Part shown: positions 7,516 through 15,046 of the stretch, one piece after another
Numbering within the stretch: the first letter of the stretch is position 1
Layout of the letters: the number at the start of each line of letters is the position of its first letter
Assembly: GCA_905205975.1 (NCBI GenBank)
Contig: CAJLFQ010000037.1
Span: 1-20,873, forward strand
DNA from: an uncultured Eubacteriales bacterium
GTDB lineage: Bacteria; Bacillota; Clostridia; Oscillospirales; QAMX01
Length of the DNA stretch: 20,873 nucleotides
Reading direction: 5' to 3'
Made by a program: the position numbers and the translations under genes
Notes under the pieces: model-generated
Told to the model about the DNA's origin: nothing
Database searches by the model: none
Seen by the model: the letters and a program-made list of their open reading frames with translations, nothing else

Positions 7516-8943
7516 ATGACTAAGTTGAAACGTCTTTTTTCCCTGGAAGTCATGCAGAAGCTGATTCTGATCTATCTCTTCTGTCAGCCGGTGATCGACA
7601 TCGGCACATCCCTCCTGAAACATGCGGGCTTTAACGTCACCATTGGCGTTGTCCTGCGTGCCGTGTTCCTGCTTTTGATGAGCGTCTATCTGCTCTTTTT
7701 CTATCATGGGCCGAAGAAAAAGCTGATTGTGGCATATCTGCTTGCACTCTGTGCCTATGTTGCGCTGCAATTTGGGCTGCTGCTCGCCAACGGCGGCATC
7801 CACGTCCTGTTTACCAACCTCAAAGAAACGATCAAAGTCTTCTATTTCCCATGCGTGCTGATTGCATTCTGGGCGCTTTACCGCCAGTATGGCTATCTGC
7901 TGCCGGAAAAACCGATTGCATGGATTGCGGCGTTTTACGCGCTGACGATTTTCATCTCGTTTATCACGAAAACATCGTTCCAATCGTACCGCAACAACGG
8001 CTACTGCGGCTGGTTCTATGCTGCAAATGAAGTCTCGGCGCTGATGATTATCCTGTCGCCGCTCGTCTTCTACCACTTTACGGCGAAAAAAGCGTTTGAT
8101 ACATTGCACCAGTCCAAAGGCGGCAAACGCATGGCGCTGGCTGCATTCGGCGTGCTGTCCGTTTTGGTCATGCTGTTTGCCAGCGTTTATCTGGCGACAA
8201 AAGCGGCGCTCATCGGCACGGGGCTTTATCTGCTCTGCTTCTTTGTCTGGAACGTTTTCCGCCTGGAAATCACGCGGGACAAGCTGGCCTTGCGCCGTAT
8301 GATCGCCGCAGGCGCGATGATTGCGGCACTTGCCGTCCTCTATTTTGCGGCGTCGCCGGTTCGGATGAACATTACGGACCGCATGAAATGGTTCCATTAT
8401 ATCCAGGTGGAGCAGACAACGGTGACGACCCCGCCGGAAGAAACGACAGCCATGCTGCCGCCGCCTCCGTCCGACACCAAAACCTATCGGGTCCTCAACT
8501 GGCTCTTGAGCAGCCGACTGAACAACATTCGCGCAACACACGTCCAGTTCTGCGAGAGCGGGCCTGCTTTCTATGCGCTCGGCGTCGGTTATGCCAACCT
8601 GCCGTGTTATCAGTATAACGTTGAAGTCGCCGTCGAGATGGACTTTGTCTCCGTCTTTTACCGGCATGGCGTAATCGGGCTGATCCTCTTTTCGGCGCCG
8701 TTTGCTGCGATGGTCTTCGCGGCGCTGCGGATGGCTTTCCGAAATCTGAAAGCCTGTATGGCATCGCTCCTGTGGTGCACCACGCTGTACCAGGTGCTGA
8801 TCGGCTTTACCGTTGGTTTTTTGGCCGGCCATACGCTCGTCGCTCCGGCTGTCAGCCTGTACGCCGCATTGATGACTGTCCGGCTCTACGCGGCATCAGA
8901 ACAGCTGACCGCGTCAGAAACCGGCTTGAAACAGAAGAAATGA
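7516..8943 (+). CDS. O-antigen ligase/polymerase-like membrane protein
   Basis: This 475-residue integral membrane protein has about ten to twelve hydrophobic helices, starting with LILIYLFCQPVIDIGTSLL. Between late helices is an outward-facing loop (about 270-380) with a Pro/Thr-rich stretch and the sequence GVGYANLPCYQYNVEVAVEMDF, followed by VFYRHGVIGLILF. That late loop plus helix resembles the Wzy_C/O-antigen ligase pattern (G-x-G ... E-x-D ... GxxG), where undecaprenyl-linked glycans are polymerised or transferred. ATG at 7516 is chosen over the ATG at 7468, which would overlap the preceding gene by 32 bases. AGAGG at 7499-7503 is 12 bases upstream, somewhat far. The gene is co-transcribed with the glycosyltransferase. 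In Gram-positives, proteins of this class act on capsule, teichuronic-type or other secondary wall polymers; the exact polymer is unknown. Confidence 0.85.
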   Translation: MTKLKRLFSLEVMQKLILIYLFCQPVIDIGTSLLKHAGFNVTIGVVLRAVFLLLMSVYLLFFYHGPKKKLIVAYLLALCAYVALQFGLLLANGGIHVLFTNLKETIKVFYFPCVLIAFWALYRQYGYLLPEKPIAWIAAFYALTIFISFITKTSFQSYRNNGYCGWFYAANEVSALMIILSPLVFYHFTAKKAFDTLHQSKGGKRMALAAFGVLSVLVMLFASVYLATKAALIGTGLYLLCFFVWNVFRLEITRDKLALRRMIAAGAMIAALAVLYFAASPVRMNITDRMKWFHYIQVEQTTVTTPPEETTAMLPPPPSDTKTYRVLNWLLSSRLNNIRATHVQFCESGPAFYALGVGYANLPCYQYNVEVAVEMDFVSVFYRHGVIGLILFSAPFAAMVFAALRMAFRNLKACMASLLWCTTLYQVLIGFTVGFLAGHTLVAPAVSLYAALMTVRLYAASEQLTASETGLKQKK

Positions 8944-8947
8944 TGAC

Positions 8948-8990
8948 AATCCCCCGTTCTGCTGAATGCAGAACGGGGGATTTATGCCTT
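8948..8990 (+). terminator. Intrinsic terminator of the glycosyltransferase operon
   Basis: A perfect 15-bp stem (8948-8962 with 8968-8982, core CCCCCGTTCTGC) has a 5-base loop and is followed by an interrupted T tract (TATGCCTTTAT). It may also stop the convergent metA transcript, although the minus-side tail is only weakly T-rich. Confidence 0.8.
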
Positions 8991-9026
8991 TATAAAGTGC
9001 TTTGCAGCAGCAATTTGGAACAGAGA

Positions 9027-9197
9027 TCAGTTGTCTCGGTTGTCGATTGCGTAGACAACGCAGGCGATCCCGGCAATCATTGCAAACAGAATGGCACCGC
9101 CGAACGCGTCCTGCAATGCAGAACCGGCAATCAAAAAACCGGCGATTCCGGCAAGCACCATGATGATGACAGATACAATGGTCCGAAACTTTTTCAT
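9027..9197 (-). CDS. Small 56-residue membrane protein downstream of metA
   Basis: I do not recognise a family. The gene is supported by a very strong Shine-Dalgarno, GGAGGG (9206-9211 region), 8 bases before the ATG, and by its composition. The sequence starts MKKFRTIVSVIIMVLAG, a short basic N-terminus leading into helix 1 (about 6-27). A short polar turn (SALQDAFGG) leads to helix 2 (about 34-50), and the tail is charged (AIDNRDN). Basic residues before helix 1 and acidic ones at the end suggest a hairpin with both ends probably cytoplasmic. It starts 45 bases after the metA stop on the same strand, so it should be on the metA transcript. Possible roles include a small regulator or a membrane chaperone, but nothing in the sequence decides this. 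Confidence 0.8.
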   Translation of the reverse strand: MKKFRTIVSVIIMVLAGIAGFLIAGSALQDAFGGAILFAMIAGIACVVYAIDNRDN

Positions 9198-9242
9198 TCA
9201 GAGTTCCCTCCAAAAAGGATTGATCAGCAAAAAGGACGGCAC

Positions 9243-10160
9243 CTACGCCAGCTGTTCGAGGTCGTAAGGCGTGGACTGGTAGACGTAGTAGTTCAGCCAG
9301 TTGGAAAAGAGCAGGTTGGCGTGTGAACGCCAGAGGTTCAGCGGAAGCTGCGACGGGTCGTCGCCGGGGAAGTAGTTGTAAGGGATTTCCGGGTTCAGCC
9401 CTTTGCCGAGGTCACGCCGGTATTCCAGCGCGATGGTTTCAGCGTCATACTCCGGATGCCCCATGACAAACAGCTGACGCCCACCGTGTGCCGAGACGAG
9501 ATATGCACCTGCTCGGTCAGACAAAGCGATCAGTTCCAGCTCGTTGTTGGCTAAAATATCGGCGACGGAGACTTCAGTGTGCCGGGAATGCGGCGCGCAG
9601 AACCGGTCGTCAAACCCACGGACAATCGGCAGTGTCGGGCGCTGGAGAGAATGGTGGAAAATCCCAGAGACTTTCTGGGGCAGAGGGTGCTTTTGAAGTC
9701 CGTAATGGTAGTAGAGACCGGCCTGTGCCCCCCAGCAGATGTGCAGGACGGAGTGGACGTTGGACTTGCTCCATGCCATGATTTCGCAGAGCTCGTTCCA
9801 GTATTCGACTTCTTCAAACGGCAGCTGTTCCACCGGTGCGCCGGTGATGATCATGCCGTCATACCGGCTGTCGGCGACATCCTGAAACGTCTTATAAAAC
9901 GAGAGCAAATGCTCCTGCGAGGTGTTTTTCGGCGTATAAGACGACGTTTGCAAGAGTTCCGGCTCAATTTGCAGCGGCGTGTTGGAGAGACAGCGGAGCA
10001 GCTGTGCCTCTGTCACCTGCTTGGTCGGCATCAGGTTTAGGATGAGAATGCGGAGCGGGCGGATGTCCTGATGGATGGCGCGGTGCTCCTCCATGACGAA
10101 TATATTTTCACGCTCTAAGACGGCGCGTGCAGGCAGCGAGGCCGGTACAGTGATGGGCAT
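9243..10160 (-). CDS. metA: Homoserine O-acyltransferase (predicted acetyltransferase)
   Basis: It activates homoserine for methionine synthesis. The 305-residue protein is full length and matches E. coli numbering: nucleophile C142 in HICWGAQAG, and H235 and E237 in GHPEYD. Residue 111 is Glu (GAPVEQLPFEEVEYW). In characterised MetA proteins, Gly111 (E. coli) goes with succinyl-CoA and Glu111 (Bacillus cereus) with acetyl-CoA, so O-acetylhomoserine is the expected product here. The start at 10160 is chosen because GGAGG (10166-10170) is 5 bases upstream; an ATG at 10190 lacks a site. It is first on a transcript with the small membrane protein, from a promoter divergent from the PHP gene. The leader of about 70 bases is too short for an S-box riboswitch. 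The partner sulfhydrylase is not in the window. Confidence 0.95.
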   Translation of the reverse strand: MPITVPASLPARAVLERENIFVMEEHRAIHQDIRPLRILILNLMPTKQVTEAQLLRCLSNTPLQIEPELLQTSSYTPKNTSQEHLLSFYKTFQDVADSRYDGMIITGAPVEQLPFEEVEYWNELCEIMAWSKSNVHSVLHICWGAQAGLYYHYGLQKHPLPQKVSGIFHHSLQRPTLPIVRGFDDRFCAPHSRHTEVSVADILANNELELIALSDRAGAYLVSAHGGRQLFVMGHPEYDAETIALEYRRDLGKGLNPEIPYNYFPGDDPSQLPLNLWRSHANLLFSNWLNYYVYQSTPYDLEQLA

Positions 10161-10232
10161 ATTTTCCTCCGAACGGCAATGAAAAATCAAATGAAAAAAT
10201 CAGATGAAACCGCAGAAACGCTTCAAGACATT

Positions 10233-10261
10233 ATTATAGCATAAACAGGCGCATAAAACAA
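10233..10261 (-). promoter_or_regulatory. Sigma-A promoter for metA
   Basis: On the minus strand TTGTTT (10261-10256) and TATAAT (10238-10233) are 17 bases apart, with TGC forming an extended -10. Its -35 lies only 18 bases from the -35 of the divergent PHP promoter. Confidence 0.85.
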
Positions 10262-10278
10262 GCCCTGACGCCGCTGGG

Positions 10279-10307
10279 TTGACTTTTTGCGTAAAACAGC
10301 GTATAAT
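10279..10307 (+). promoter_or_regulatory. Sigma-A promoter for the PHP-domain gene
   Basis: TTGACT (10279-10284) and TATAAT (10302-10307) are 17 bases apart. The start is predicted near 10314, with a leader of about 40 bases. Confidence 0.87.
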
Positions 10308-10352
10308 GAAGACAGAATCAACCGCGGAGAATCGAAAGGAAGAAAAACGCAT

Positions 10353-11306
10353 ATGAGACAATATCTCCTCCCGGAAAACGGACGTTTTTACAAGGCGAAC
10401 CTCCACTGCCATTCGACATTTTCAGACGGCGACTGGACCGTTGAGAAGATCAAAGAAGAATACCAGAAACGCGGATATTCCGTGATTGCATACTCCGACC
10501 ATGACCGCTGCATCAGCCACAACGAACTGACAGACAACGATTTTCTGACGCTGACGGCCTATGAAGCCGACGTGAGCGATTGGGTGGTCAAAGATTCCAA
10601 TTTCCGCCGCTGCTATCATTTCAACTGCTTCGCGCGGGACAAGTTTGCCGACGGCCGCGAGGTCAAGCCGCTGCCGGATTACCGGGACCTTGACGCCGTC
10701 AATGCGTTCATTGCCAAACTGAATGACGCCGGATTCCTGGTTGCCTACAATCACCCGAACTGGTCGCTCCAGACGCTCGACGATTACGGCGGCCTGAAAG
10801 GTCTCTTCGCCTGCGAAGTTTACAACCACAGCGCCATGATGGACGGCATTGACGCCAACCAGGAACAGCCGTATGACGCGCTCCTGCGCCGCGGCAACCG
10901 CCTCTTCTGTCTGGCGACCGACGACAACCATGACCGTTTCCCGCCGGAACATCCGCTCTGCGACTCCTTCGGCGGCTTTGTCATGATCAAAGCGCCGAAG
11001 CTCGATTATGAGACGATCTTTGCCGCATTGGAACACGGTGATTTCTACGCGTCGATGGGTCCGGAAATACATTCCCTCACCTTTGAAGACGGCATGCTCC
11101 ACGTGGAGACGTCGGAAGTCCGTTCAATTCATATGACGACGAATGCCCGCCGCGCAGAAGTGCTCCATGCCGAACATGGCAAAACCATCCACGAGGCGAC
11201 GTTCCATGTGCTGCCGTCCGACGGCTACATCCGCCTGCAGATTATCGACCGCGAAGGGATGCGCGCCAACTCCAACGCCTATTTCACGGATACGCTGTTT
11301 GCATAA
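10353..11306 (+). CDS. PHP-domain metal-dependent phosphoesterase
   Basis: This 317-residue soluble protein carries the four PHP metal-binding motifs: H18-x-H20 followed by STFSDG, YSDHD (49-51), E71 (AYEAD), NHPNW (133-137), and ATDDNHD (188-194). These place a di- or trinuclear metal site in a 7-stranded barrel; relatives hydrolyse nucleotide or sugar phosphates, histidinol phosphate or short RNA. The substrate cannot be told here. It is not a DNA polymerase domain, nor does it have the full HisK arrangement. The C-terminal 70-80 residues look like a beta-sandwich extension (LHVETSEVRSIHMTT...). ATG at 10353 is preferred over 10287, which lies inside the promoter; AAAGGAAG precedes it by about 10 bases. 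It is 52 bases from the M3 peptidase gene, probably one operon. Confidence 0.88.
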   Translation: MRQYLLPENGRFYKANLHCHSTFSDGDWTVEKIKEEYQKRGYSVIAYSDHDRCISHNELTDNDFLTLTAYEADVSDWVVKDSNFRRCYHFNCFARDKFADGREVKPLPDYRDLDAVNAFIAKLNDAGFLVAYNHPNWSLQTLDDYGGLKGLFACEVYNHSAMMDGIDANQEQPYDALLRRGNRLFCLATDDNHDRFPPEHPLCDSFGGFVMIKAPKLDYETIFAALEHGDFYASMGPEIHSLTFEDGMLHVETSEVRSIHMTTNARRAEVLHAEHGKTIHEATFHVLPSDGYIRLQIIDREGMRANSNAYFTDTLFA

Positions 11307-11358
11307 TCTGAACCCCAAGTTCTGACTGGAAATCCAACAAGGAAACGGAGAAACAAGC

Positions 11359-13050
11359 ATGAAATTTTCCGAAATGCCATACGAACGCGCAGATATCCAG
11401 GCCTCGTGCAAGACGATTCAGGCCGCTGCCGAAACCGTCCGCCATGCCGGAACGGCGGCGGAAGCGCTGGCGCAGTATGAGGTCTTCAAGGCGGAGGCCA
11501 TGCGCGTTCTGACCATGCAGTCGCTCAGCTATGTGCGCCATACGGTTGACACGCGTGACACTTTCTATGATGCCGAAAACGACTACTATGACGAGCATAT
11601 GCCTCTCTATGAACTCGCTGCGTTCGATTTTTACCGCGCAATGACGGAATCGCCGTTCCGTGCAGACATGGAAAAAGAGCTGGGCGCGCTCTGGTTTACA
11701 AACGCCGAATTGCAGCTGAAGGGGATGGACGAGCGTGTTATCCCGGAGATGCAGCAGGACAATGCCATTTGCAGCGAATACAAAAAGCTGCTGGCTTCTG
11801 CCCGGATTGAATTCGACGGCAAAACGCTCAACCTGTCGCAGCTGCGCGCCTATCAGCTGTCGCCGGACCGCGACGTGCGCAGACGCGCCTATGCCAAGCG
11901 GACGGAGTTTTTCCAGGCCAACGCAGAGAAGCTTGACGAAATCTACGACCGGCTGGTGAAACTGCGCACTGCCGAAGCCAGAAAACTCGGATATGACAAC
12001 TATACCGGTCTCGGCTATGTCCGTATGATGCGCAACAGCTATGACCGGCATGATGTAGAGCGCTTCCGTAAACAGGTCAAGGAAGTCATCGTTCCGCTGG
12101 CGGAGCGCCTCCATGAAATCCGCCGGCAGAAACTGGGGCTGGACAAGCTCAAATTCTACGATGAAGATATCTTTTATCCGGAGGGCAATCCGGAACCCCA
12201 TGGTACGCCGGACGAAATGTTTGCGGCCGGGCAGAAGATGTATGCCGAGCTGTCCGAGGAGACGCGCGTCTTTTTTGACTTCATGATTCAAAATGAGCTG
12301 TTCGACGCGCTGGCCAAAGAGGGGAAATCCGGCGGCGGCTACTGCACGGTGTTCCCGCTCTACCATTCGCCGTTCGTCTTTTCCAACTTCAACGGCACCA
12401 GCGAAGACGTCGATACGCTGACGCATGAGTGCGGTCATGCCCTGAACTTCTATCTGGCGCAGTCGATGAAGGTGCTGGAATATCAGGAATCCACGCTGGA
12501 TGTCGCTGAAATCCACTCCATGTCGATGGAATTCTTCACCGAGGGCTGGATGCACCTGTTCTTCGGCGAAGACGCGCGCCGTTACCGCGCCATGCACCTC
12601 GCAGCCGCGCTGATTTTCCTGCCGTATGGCTGTCTGGTCGATGAATTTCAGCACGAGGTCTATGACCACCCGGAGATGACGCCTGCTGAACGGAAGGCGA
12701 CTTGGCGCCGGCTGGAACAGGAATATGAGCCGCACCTCGATTATGACGGCGACCCGTTCCTGAGCGCGGGCGGCCTCTGGCAGCGTCAGAGCCACATCTA
12801 TGAGCGTCCGTTCTACTATATCGATTACTGCCTTGCCCAGACCTGTGCCCTGCAATACCGGATCTGGATGGAGCAGGATTTCCAGGCCGCATGGAAGAGC
12901 TATTGCGATTTGTCGAAAAAATCCGGCTCTGAGCGCCTGACCGAACTGGTCGCTGAGGCTGGTCTGCGTTCGCCGTTTGCAGACGGCTGTATGCAGTACG
13001 TCGCAGAGGAATCGGCAAAAATCCTGGATCAGCTTGAAAACAAAGCGTAA
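11359..13050 (+). CDS. M3-family oligoendopeptidase
   Basis: This 563-residue cytoplasmic zinc metallopeptidase cleaves short peptides. The zinc motif is H356-E357-C-G-H360 (THECGHALNFY) with the third ligand E384 in VAEIHSMSMEFF. Downstream lies YERPFYYIDYCLAQTCALQ, a conserved element of the active-site channel in M3 and PepF enzymes. The length and the start sequence MKFSEMPYERAD fit clostridial M3 oligoendopeptidases of about 560 residues. ACGGAG at 11345-11350 with 8-base spacing supports the start. It probably shares a transcript with the PHP gene, and an intrinsic terminator follows. The link between the two functions is not evident. Confidence 0.94.
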   Translation: MKFSEMPYERADIQASCKTIQAAAETVRHAGTAAEALAQYEVFKAEAMRVLTMQSLSYVRHTVDTRDTFYDAENDYYDEHMPLYELAAFDFYRAMTESPFRADMEKELGALWFTNAELQLKGMDERVIPEMQQDNAICSEYKKLLASARIEFDGKTLNLSQLRAYQLSPDRDVRRRAYAKRTEFFQANAEKLDEIYDRLVKLRTAEARKLGYDNYTGLGYVRMMRNSYDRHDVERFRKQVKEVIVPLAERLHEIRRQKLGLDKLKFYDEDIFYPEGNPEPHGTPDEMFAAGQKMYAELSEETRVFFDFMIQNELFDALAKEGKSGGGYCTVFPLYHSPFVFSNFNGTSEDVDTLTHECGHALNFYLAQSMKVLEYQESTLDVAEIHSMSMEFFTEGWMHLFFGEDARRYRAMHLAAALIFLPYGCLVDEFQHEVYDHPEMTPAERKATWRRLEQEYEPHLDYDGDPFLSAGGLWQRQSHIYERPFYYIDYCLAQTCALQYRIWMEQDFQAAWKSYCDLSKKSGSERLTELVAEAGLRSPFADGCMQYVAEESAKILDQLENKA

Positions 13051-13058
13051 AAATACAG

Positions 13059-13100
13059 CCGCGAGGGAATCTTTTTGGATTTCCACGCGGTTTGCTCTTG
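13059..13100 (+). terminator. Intrinsic terminator after the M3 peptidase gene
   Basis: The arms CCGCG-A-GGGAATC (13059-13071) and GATTTCC-A-CGCGG (13078-13090) pair with one A/A mismatch and one G-U pair around a 6-base loop. TTTGCTCTTG follows. The T tract is imperfect and runs into the cysK -35 box. Confidence 0.7.
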
Positions 13101-13126
13101 ACAAGCGGTGGAAAGTGTGGTATGAT
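13098..13126 (+). promoter_or_regulatory. Sigma-A promoter for cysK
   Basis: TTGACA (13098-13103) and TATGAT (13121-13126) are separated by 17 bases. Transcription should start near 13133, inside the palindrome that follows. The leader would be about 110 bases. Confidence 0.87.
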
Positions 13127-13128
13127 AT

Positions 13129-13145
13129 TACCAACCGAGTTGGTA
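13129..13145. promoter_or_regulatory. Palindromic operator candidate at the cysK start site
   Basis: TACCAAC-CGA-GTTGGTA is a perfect 7+7 palindrome starting 3 bases after the -10 and covering the predicted start site. It is followed by further GGTTGG-type half sites (13146-13156). Position and symmetry suggest a repressor site. An Rrf2/CymR-type cysteine regulator is a natural candidate from biology, but the identity is not shown by sequence. Confidence 0.6.
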
Positions 13146-13243
13146 GGTTGGTTGGGGCGCTCTGCTTTTGAAATGCATACCCATCCGGCTGCCGGATTTG
13201 CATGCGCTGAACATGCAGGGAACAAAAAGGAGCGTGTAGATAA

Positions 13244-14176
13244 ATGTCTGCCATTTATACATCAGCCGATCAGCTGATCGGCAAAACGCCGCTGCTGGAG
13301 CTTGTCCATTTGGAAAAGAAATACGGCTTAAAGGCGCGCGTGCTTGCAAAACTGGAATACCTGAACCCGGCCGGATCGGTCAAAGACCGTGTCGCCAAGG
13401 CCATGATTGACGATGCAGAACAGCGCGGCGTACTCAAAGCGGGGTCTACCATCATTGAACCGACCTCCGGCAATACCGGGATCGGCCTGGCATCGGTCGC
13501 CGCTGCCCGCGGGTACCGCCTCATCATCGTGATGCCGGATACCATGTCGGTCGAACGTCGCCAGCTGATGAAGGCATACGGTGCGGAGCTGGTGCTTTCC
13601 GAAGGCGCAAAAGGCATGAAGGGCGCGATTGAAAAAGCAGAAGCGCTTGCCAAAGAAATTCCGAACAGTTTTATCGCCGGACAGTTTGTCAACCCCGCGA
13701 ATCCAAAAGCGCACTTTGAAACGACCGGTCCTGAAATCTACGCAGACACCGACGGTCAGGTGGATTTCTTTGTGGCGGGCGTTGGTACGGGCGGCACAAT
13801 TACCGGCGTTGGCCATTATCTGAAGTCCAAACGGCCGGATATCAAAGTAGTCGCCGTTGAACCGGCGTCTTCCGCCGTATTGTCAACGGGCGTTGCCGGC
13901 CCGCACAAAATCCAGGGGATCGGCGCGGGCTTCGTGCCGGCAGTCCTGGATACAGGGGTTTACGATGAAATCATCCCTGTCCAAAACGAAGATGCGTTTG
14001 CCGCCGGCAAAGAAATCGGCCACACGGAAGGCGTGCTGGTCGGCATTTCCTCCGGCGCAGCGGTTTGGGCGACCATCGAAGTCGCCAAACGCCCGGAAAA
14101 CGAAGGAAAAACAATCGTCGTTCTGCTGCCCGATACCGGCGACCGCTACCTTTCGACGCCGATGTTCGCCGACTAA
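13244..14176 (+). CDS. cysK: Cysteine synthase A (O-acetylserine sulfhydrylase)
   Basis: This PLP enzyme makes cysteine from O-acetylserine and sulfide. It is 310 residues, full length for CysK. The PLP lysine is K47 in NPAGSVKDR, the substrate loop is TSGNTG (74-79), the phosphate-binding loop is GVGTGGT, and GISSGAA and PDTGDRYLST close the active site. AAGGAG (13227-13232) precedes the ATG by 11 bases. The gene has its own promoter, a palindromic operator candidate and a strong terminator 19 bases after the stop. No serine acetyltransferase (cysE) gene is adjacent; it must lie elsewhere or be replaced. With the metA about 3 kb upstream, this stretch serves sulfur amino acids, but the two genes are not co-transcribed. 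Confidence 0.96.
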   Translation: MSAIYTSADQLIGKTPLLELVHLEKKYGLKARVLAKLEYLNPAGSVKDRVAKAMIDDAEQRGVLKAGSTIIEPTSGNTGIGLASVAAARGYRLIIVMPDTMSVERRQLMKAYGAELVLSEGAKGMKGAIEKAEALAKEIPNSFIAGQFVNPANPKAHFETTGPEIYADTDGQVDFFVAGVGTGGTITGVGHYLKSKRPDIKVVAVEPASSAVLSTGVAGPHKIQGIGAGFVPAVLDTGVYDEIIPVQNEDAFAAGKEIGHTEGVLVGISSGAAVWATIEVAKRPENEGKTIVVLLPDTGDRYLSTPMFAD

Positions 14177-14195
14177 ACGAATCAAACGCATATGC

Positions 14196-14227
14196 CCGCC
14201 CGGATGGCGCTCATCCGGGCGGTTTTT
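14196..14227 (+). terminator. Intrinsic terminator after cysK
   Basis: A perfect 11-bp stem CCGCCCGGATG/CATCCGGGCGG (14196-14206 with 14212-14222) with a 5-base loop is followed by five T (14223-14227). The downstream hydrolase gene begins only 40 bases later. Confidence 0.92.
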
Positions 14228-14232
14228 GCCAT

Positions 14233-14250
14233 GTTTGCCAAAAGGCAAAC
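14233..14250. repeat. Perfect inverted repeat before the hydrolase gene
   Basis: GTTTGCC-AAAA-GGCAAAC forms a 7-bp hairpin between the cysK terminator and the hydrolase ribosome binding site (AAAGGA, 14254-14259). It could be a leader hairpin or an operator. Confidence 0.5.
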
Positions 14251-14266
14251 CGGAAAGGAAACCGAT

Positions 14267-14962
14267 ATGGAAATCACGCTCGCATACGAAGAACGCGGTA
14301 CAGGCTTCCCGCTCGTTCTGCTCCATGGCAACGGAGAAGACCATACCTATTTCGTCCATCAGCTCGACGCATTTGCGCCGCATTACCGCGTCATCGCGGT
14401 CGATACCCGCGGCCACGGCCAATCTCCGCGCGGAACGGCGCCGTTTACCATCCGTCAGTTTGCAGCGGATCTGTACGAATTTTTCAGGGCGCACAACATC
14501 CAAAAAGCACATCTGCTCGGCTTTTCCGACGGCGGGAATGTCGCCCTGTGCTTCGCGCTCCAACATCCGGCGTGCGTCGAAACGCTGATTCTCAACGGCG
14601 CCAACCTGAATCCGGCAGGCGTCCGCCGACGGACGCAATGGCCGATCGAAATTGGTTACCGGATTGCCAGCCGCTTTGCCGCAAAAAGCCCGGAAGCGCG
14701 CCGTCATGCAGAGCTGCTTGGACTCATGGTCAACGACCCGATGATTGATCCGGCAGCATTGGCAACGCTGACCATGCCTGTGCTTGTGATTGCCGGTTCG
14801 CACGATATGATCCTGCGCAGTCACACGGAGTTGATCGCCAAAAGCATTCCGCGTGCGGAACTGAAAATTCTGCCGGGCACGCATTTTCTCGCCAACCGCC
14901 GGCCGAAAGCTTTCAACCGGGCAGTGGACGCATTCCTGAAAAAGCACAGCAGCGCCTCTTGA
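14267..14962 (+). CDS. Alpha/beta-fold hydrolase
   Basis: This 231-residue single-domain hydrolase has a visible Ser-Asp-His triad: S87 in the elbow GFSDGG, D180 in AGSHDM and H206 in PGTHF. The oxyanion region is LLHGNGEDHTYF (18-29), and GHGQSP lies at 49-54. The cap (about 115-160) is short and helical. Enzymes of this type are esterases, lipases, C-C hydrolases or thioesterases; the substrate is not identifiable. ATG at 14267 is chosen with AAAGGAA (14254-14260) before it. An upstream in-frame ATG at 14192 is rejected because it would translate through the terminator hairpin. No clear promoter lies between that terminator and the gene, so it may depend on readthrough from cysK. Its stop codon overlaps the -35 of the next promoter. 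Confidence 0.9.
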   Translation: MEITLAYEERGTGFPLVLLHGNGEDHTYFVHQLDAFAPHYRVIAVDTRGHGQSPRGTAPFTIRQFAADLYEFFRAHNIQKAHLLGFSDGGNVALCFALQHPACVETLILNGANLNPAGVRRRTQWPIEIGYRIASRFAAKSPEARRHAELLGLMVNDPMIDPAALATLTMPVLVIAGSHDMILRSHTELIAKSIPRAELKILPGTHFLANRRPKAFNRAVDAFLKKHSSAS

Positions 14963-14987
14963 CAGAAGGGGACGGACAGTGTATAAT
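14959..14987 (+). promoter_or_regulatory. Consensus sigma-A promoter for the flavodoxin-fusion/ABC operon
   Basis: TTGACA (14959-14964) and TATAAT (14982-14987) are exact consensus with a 17-base spacer. The -35 contains the TGA stop of the upstream hydrolase (14960-14962). The start is predicted near 14994, with a leader of about 50 bases. Confidence 0.9.
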
Positions 14988-15046
14988 AACACCTGTTGCG
15001 TATCGAATGCTGTGTATTCGGTCAGCAGCAGAAGTGAGGGAAAACG

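Noticed and set aside
7168..8832. 554-codon minus-strand open frame over the glycosyltransferase and membrane protein genes
   Set aside because: It spans two well-supported genes on the other strand, is rich in Arg/Gln/His and has no ribosome binding site or recognisable domain.
10161..10232. SAM (S-box) riboswitch upstream of metA
   Set aside because: The predicted leader is about 70 bases, lacks the S-box conserved elements and has no terminator stem.
11284..13254. 656-codon open frame on the minus strand over the M3 peptidase gene
   Set aside because: It is antisense to a protein with a clear zinc motif and correct start. Its translation has no domain sense and it runs across the terminator and cysK promoter. 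It comes from the GC-rich codon pattern.
14192..14266. Longer hydrolase beginning at ATG 14192
   Set aside because: It would translate the terminator stem and loop, has no ribosome binding site and adds residues not expected in the family.
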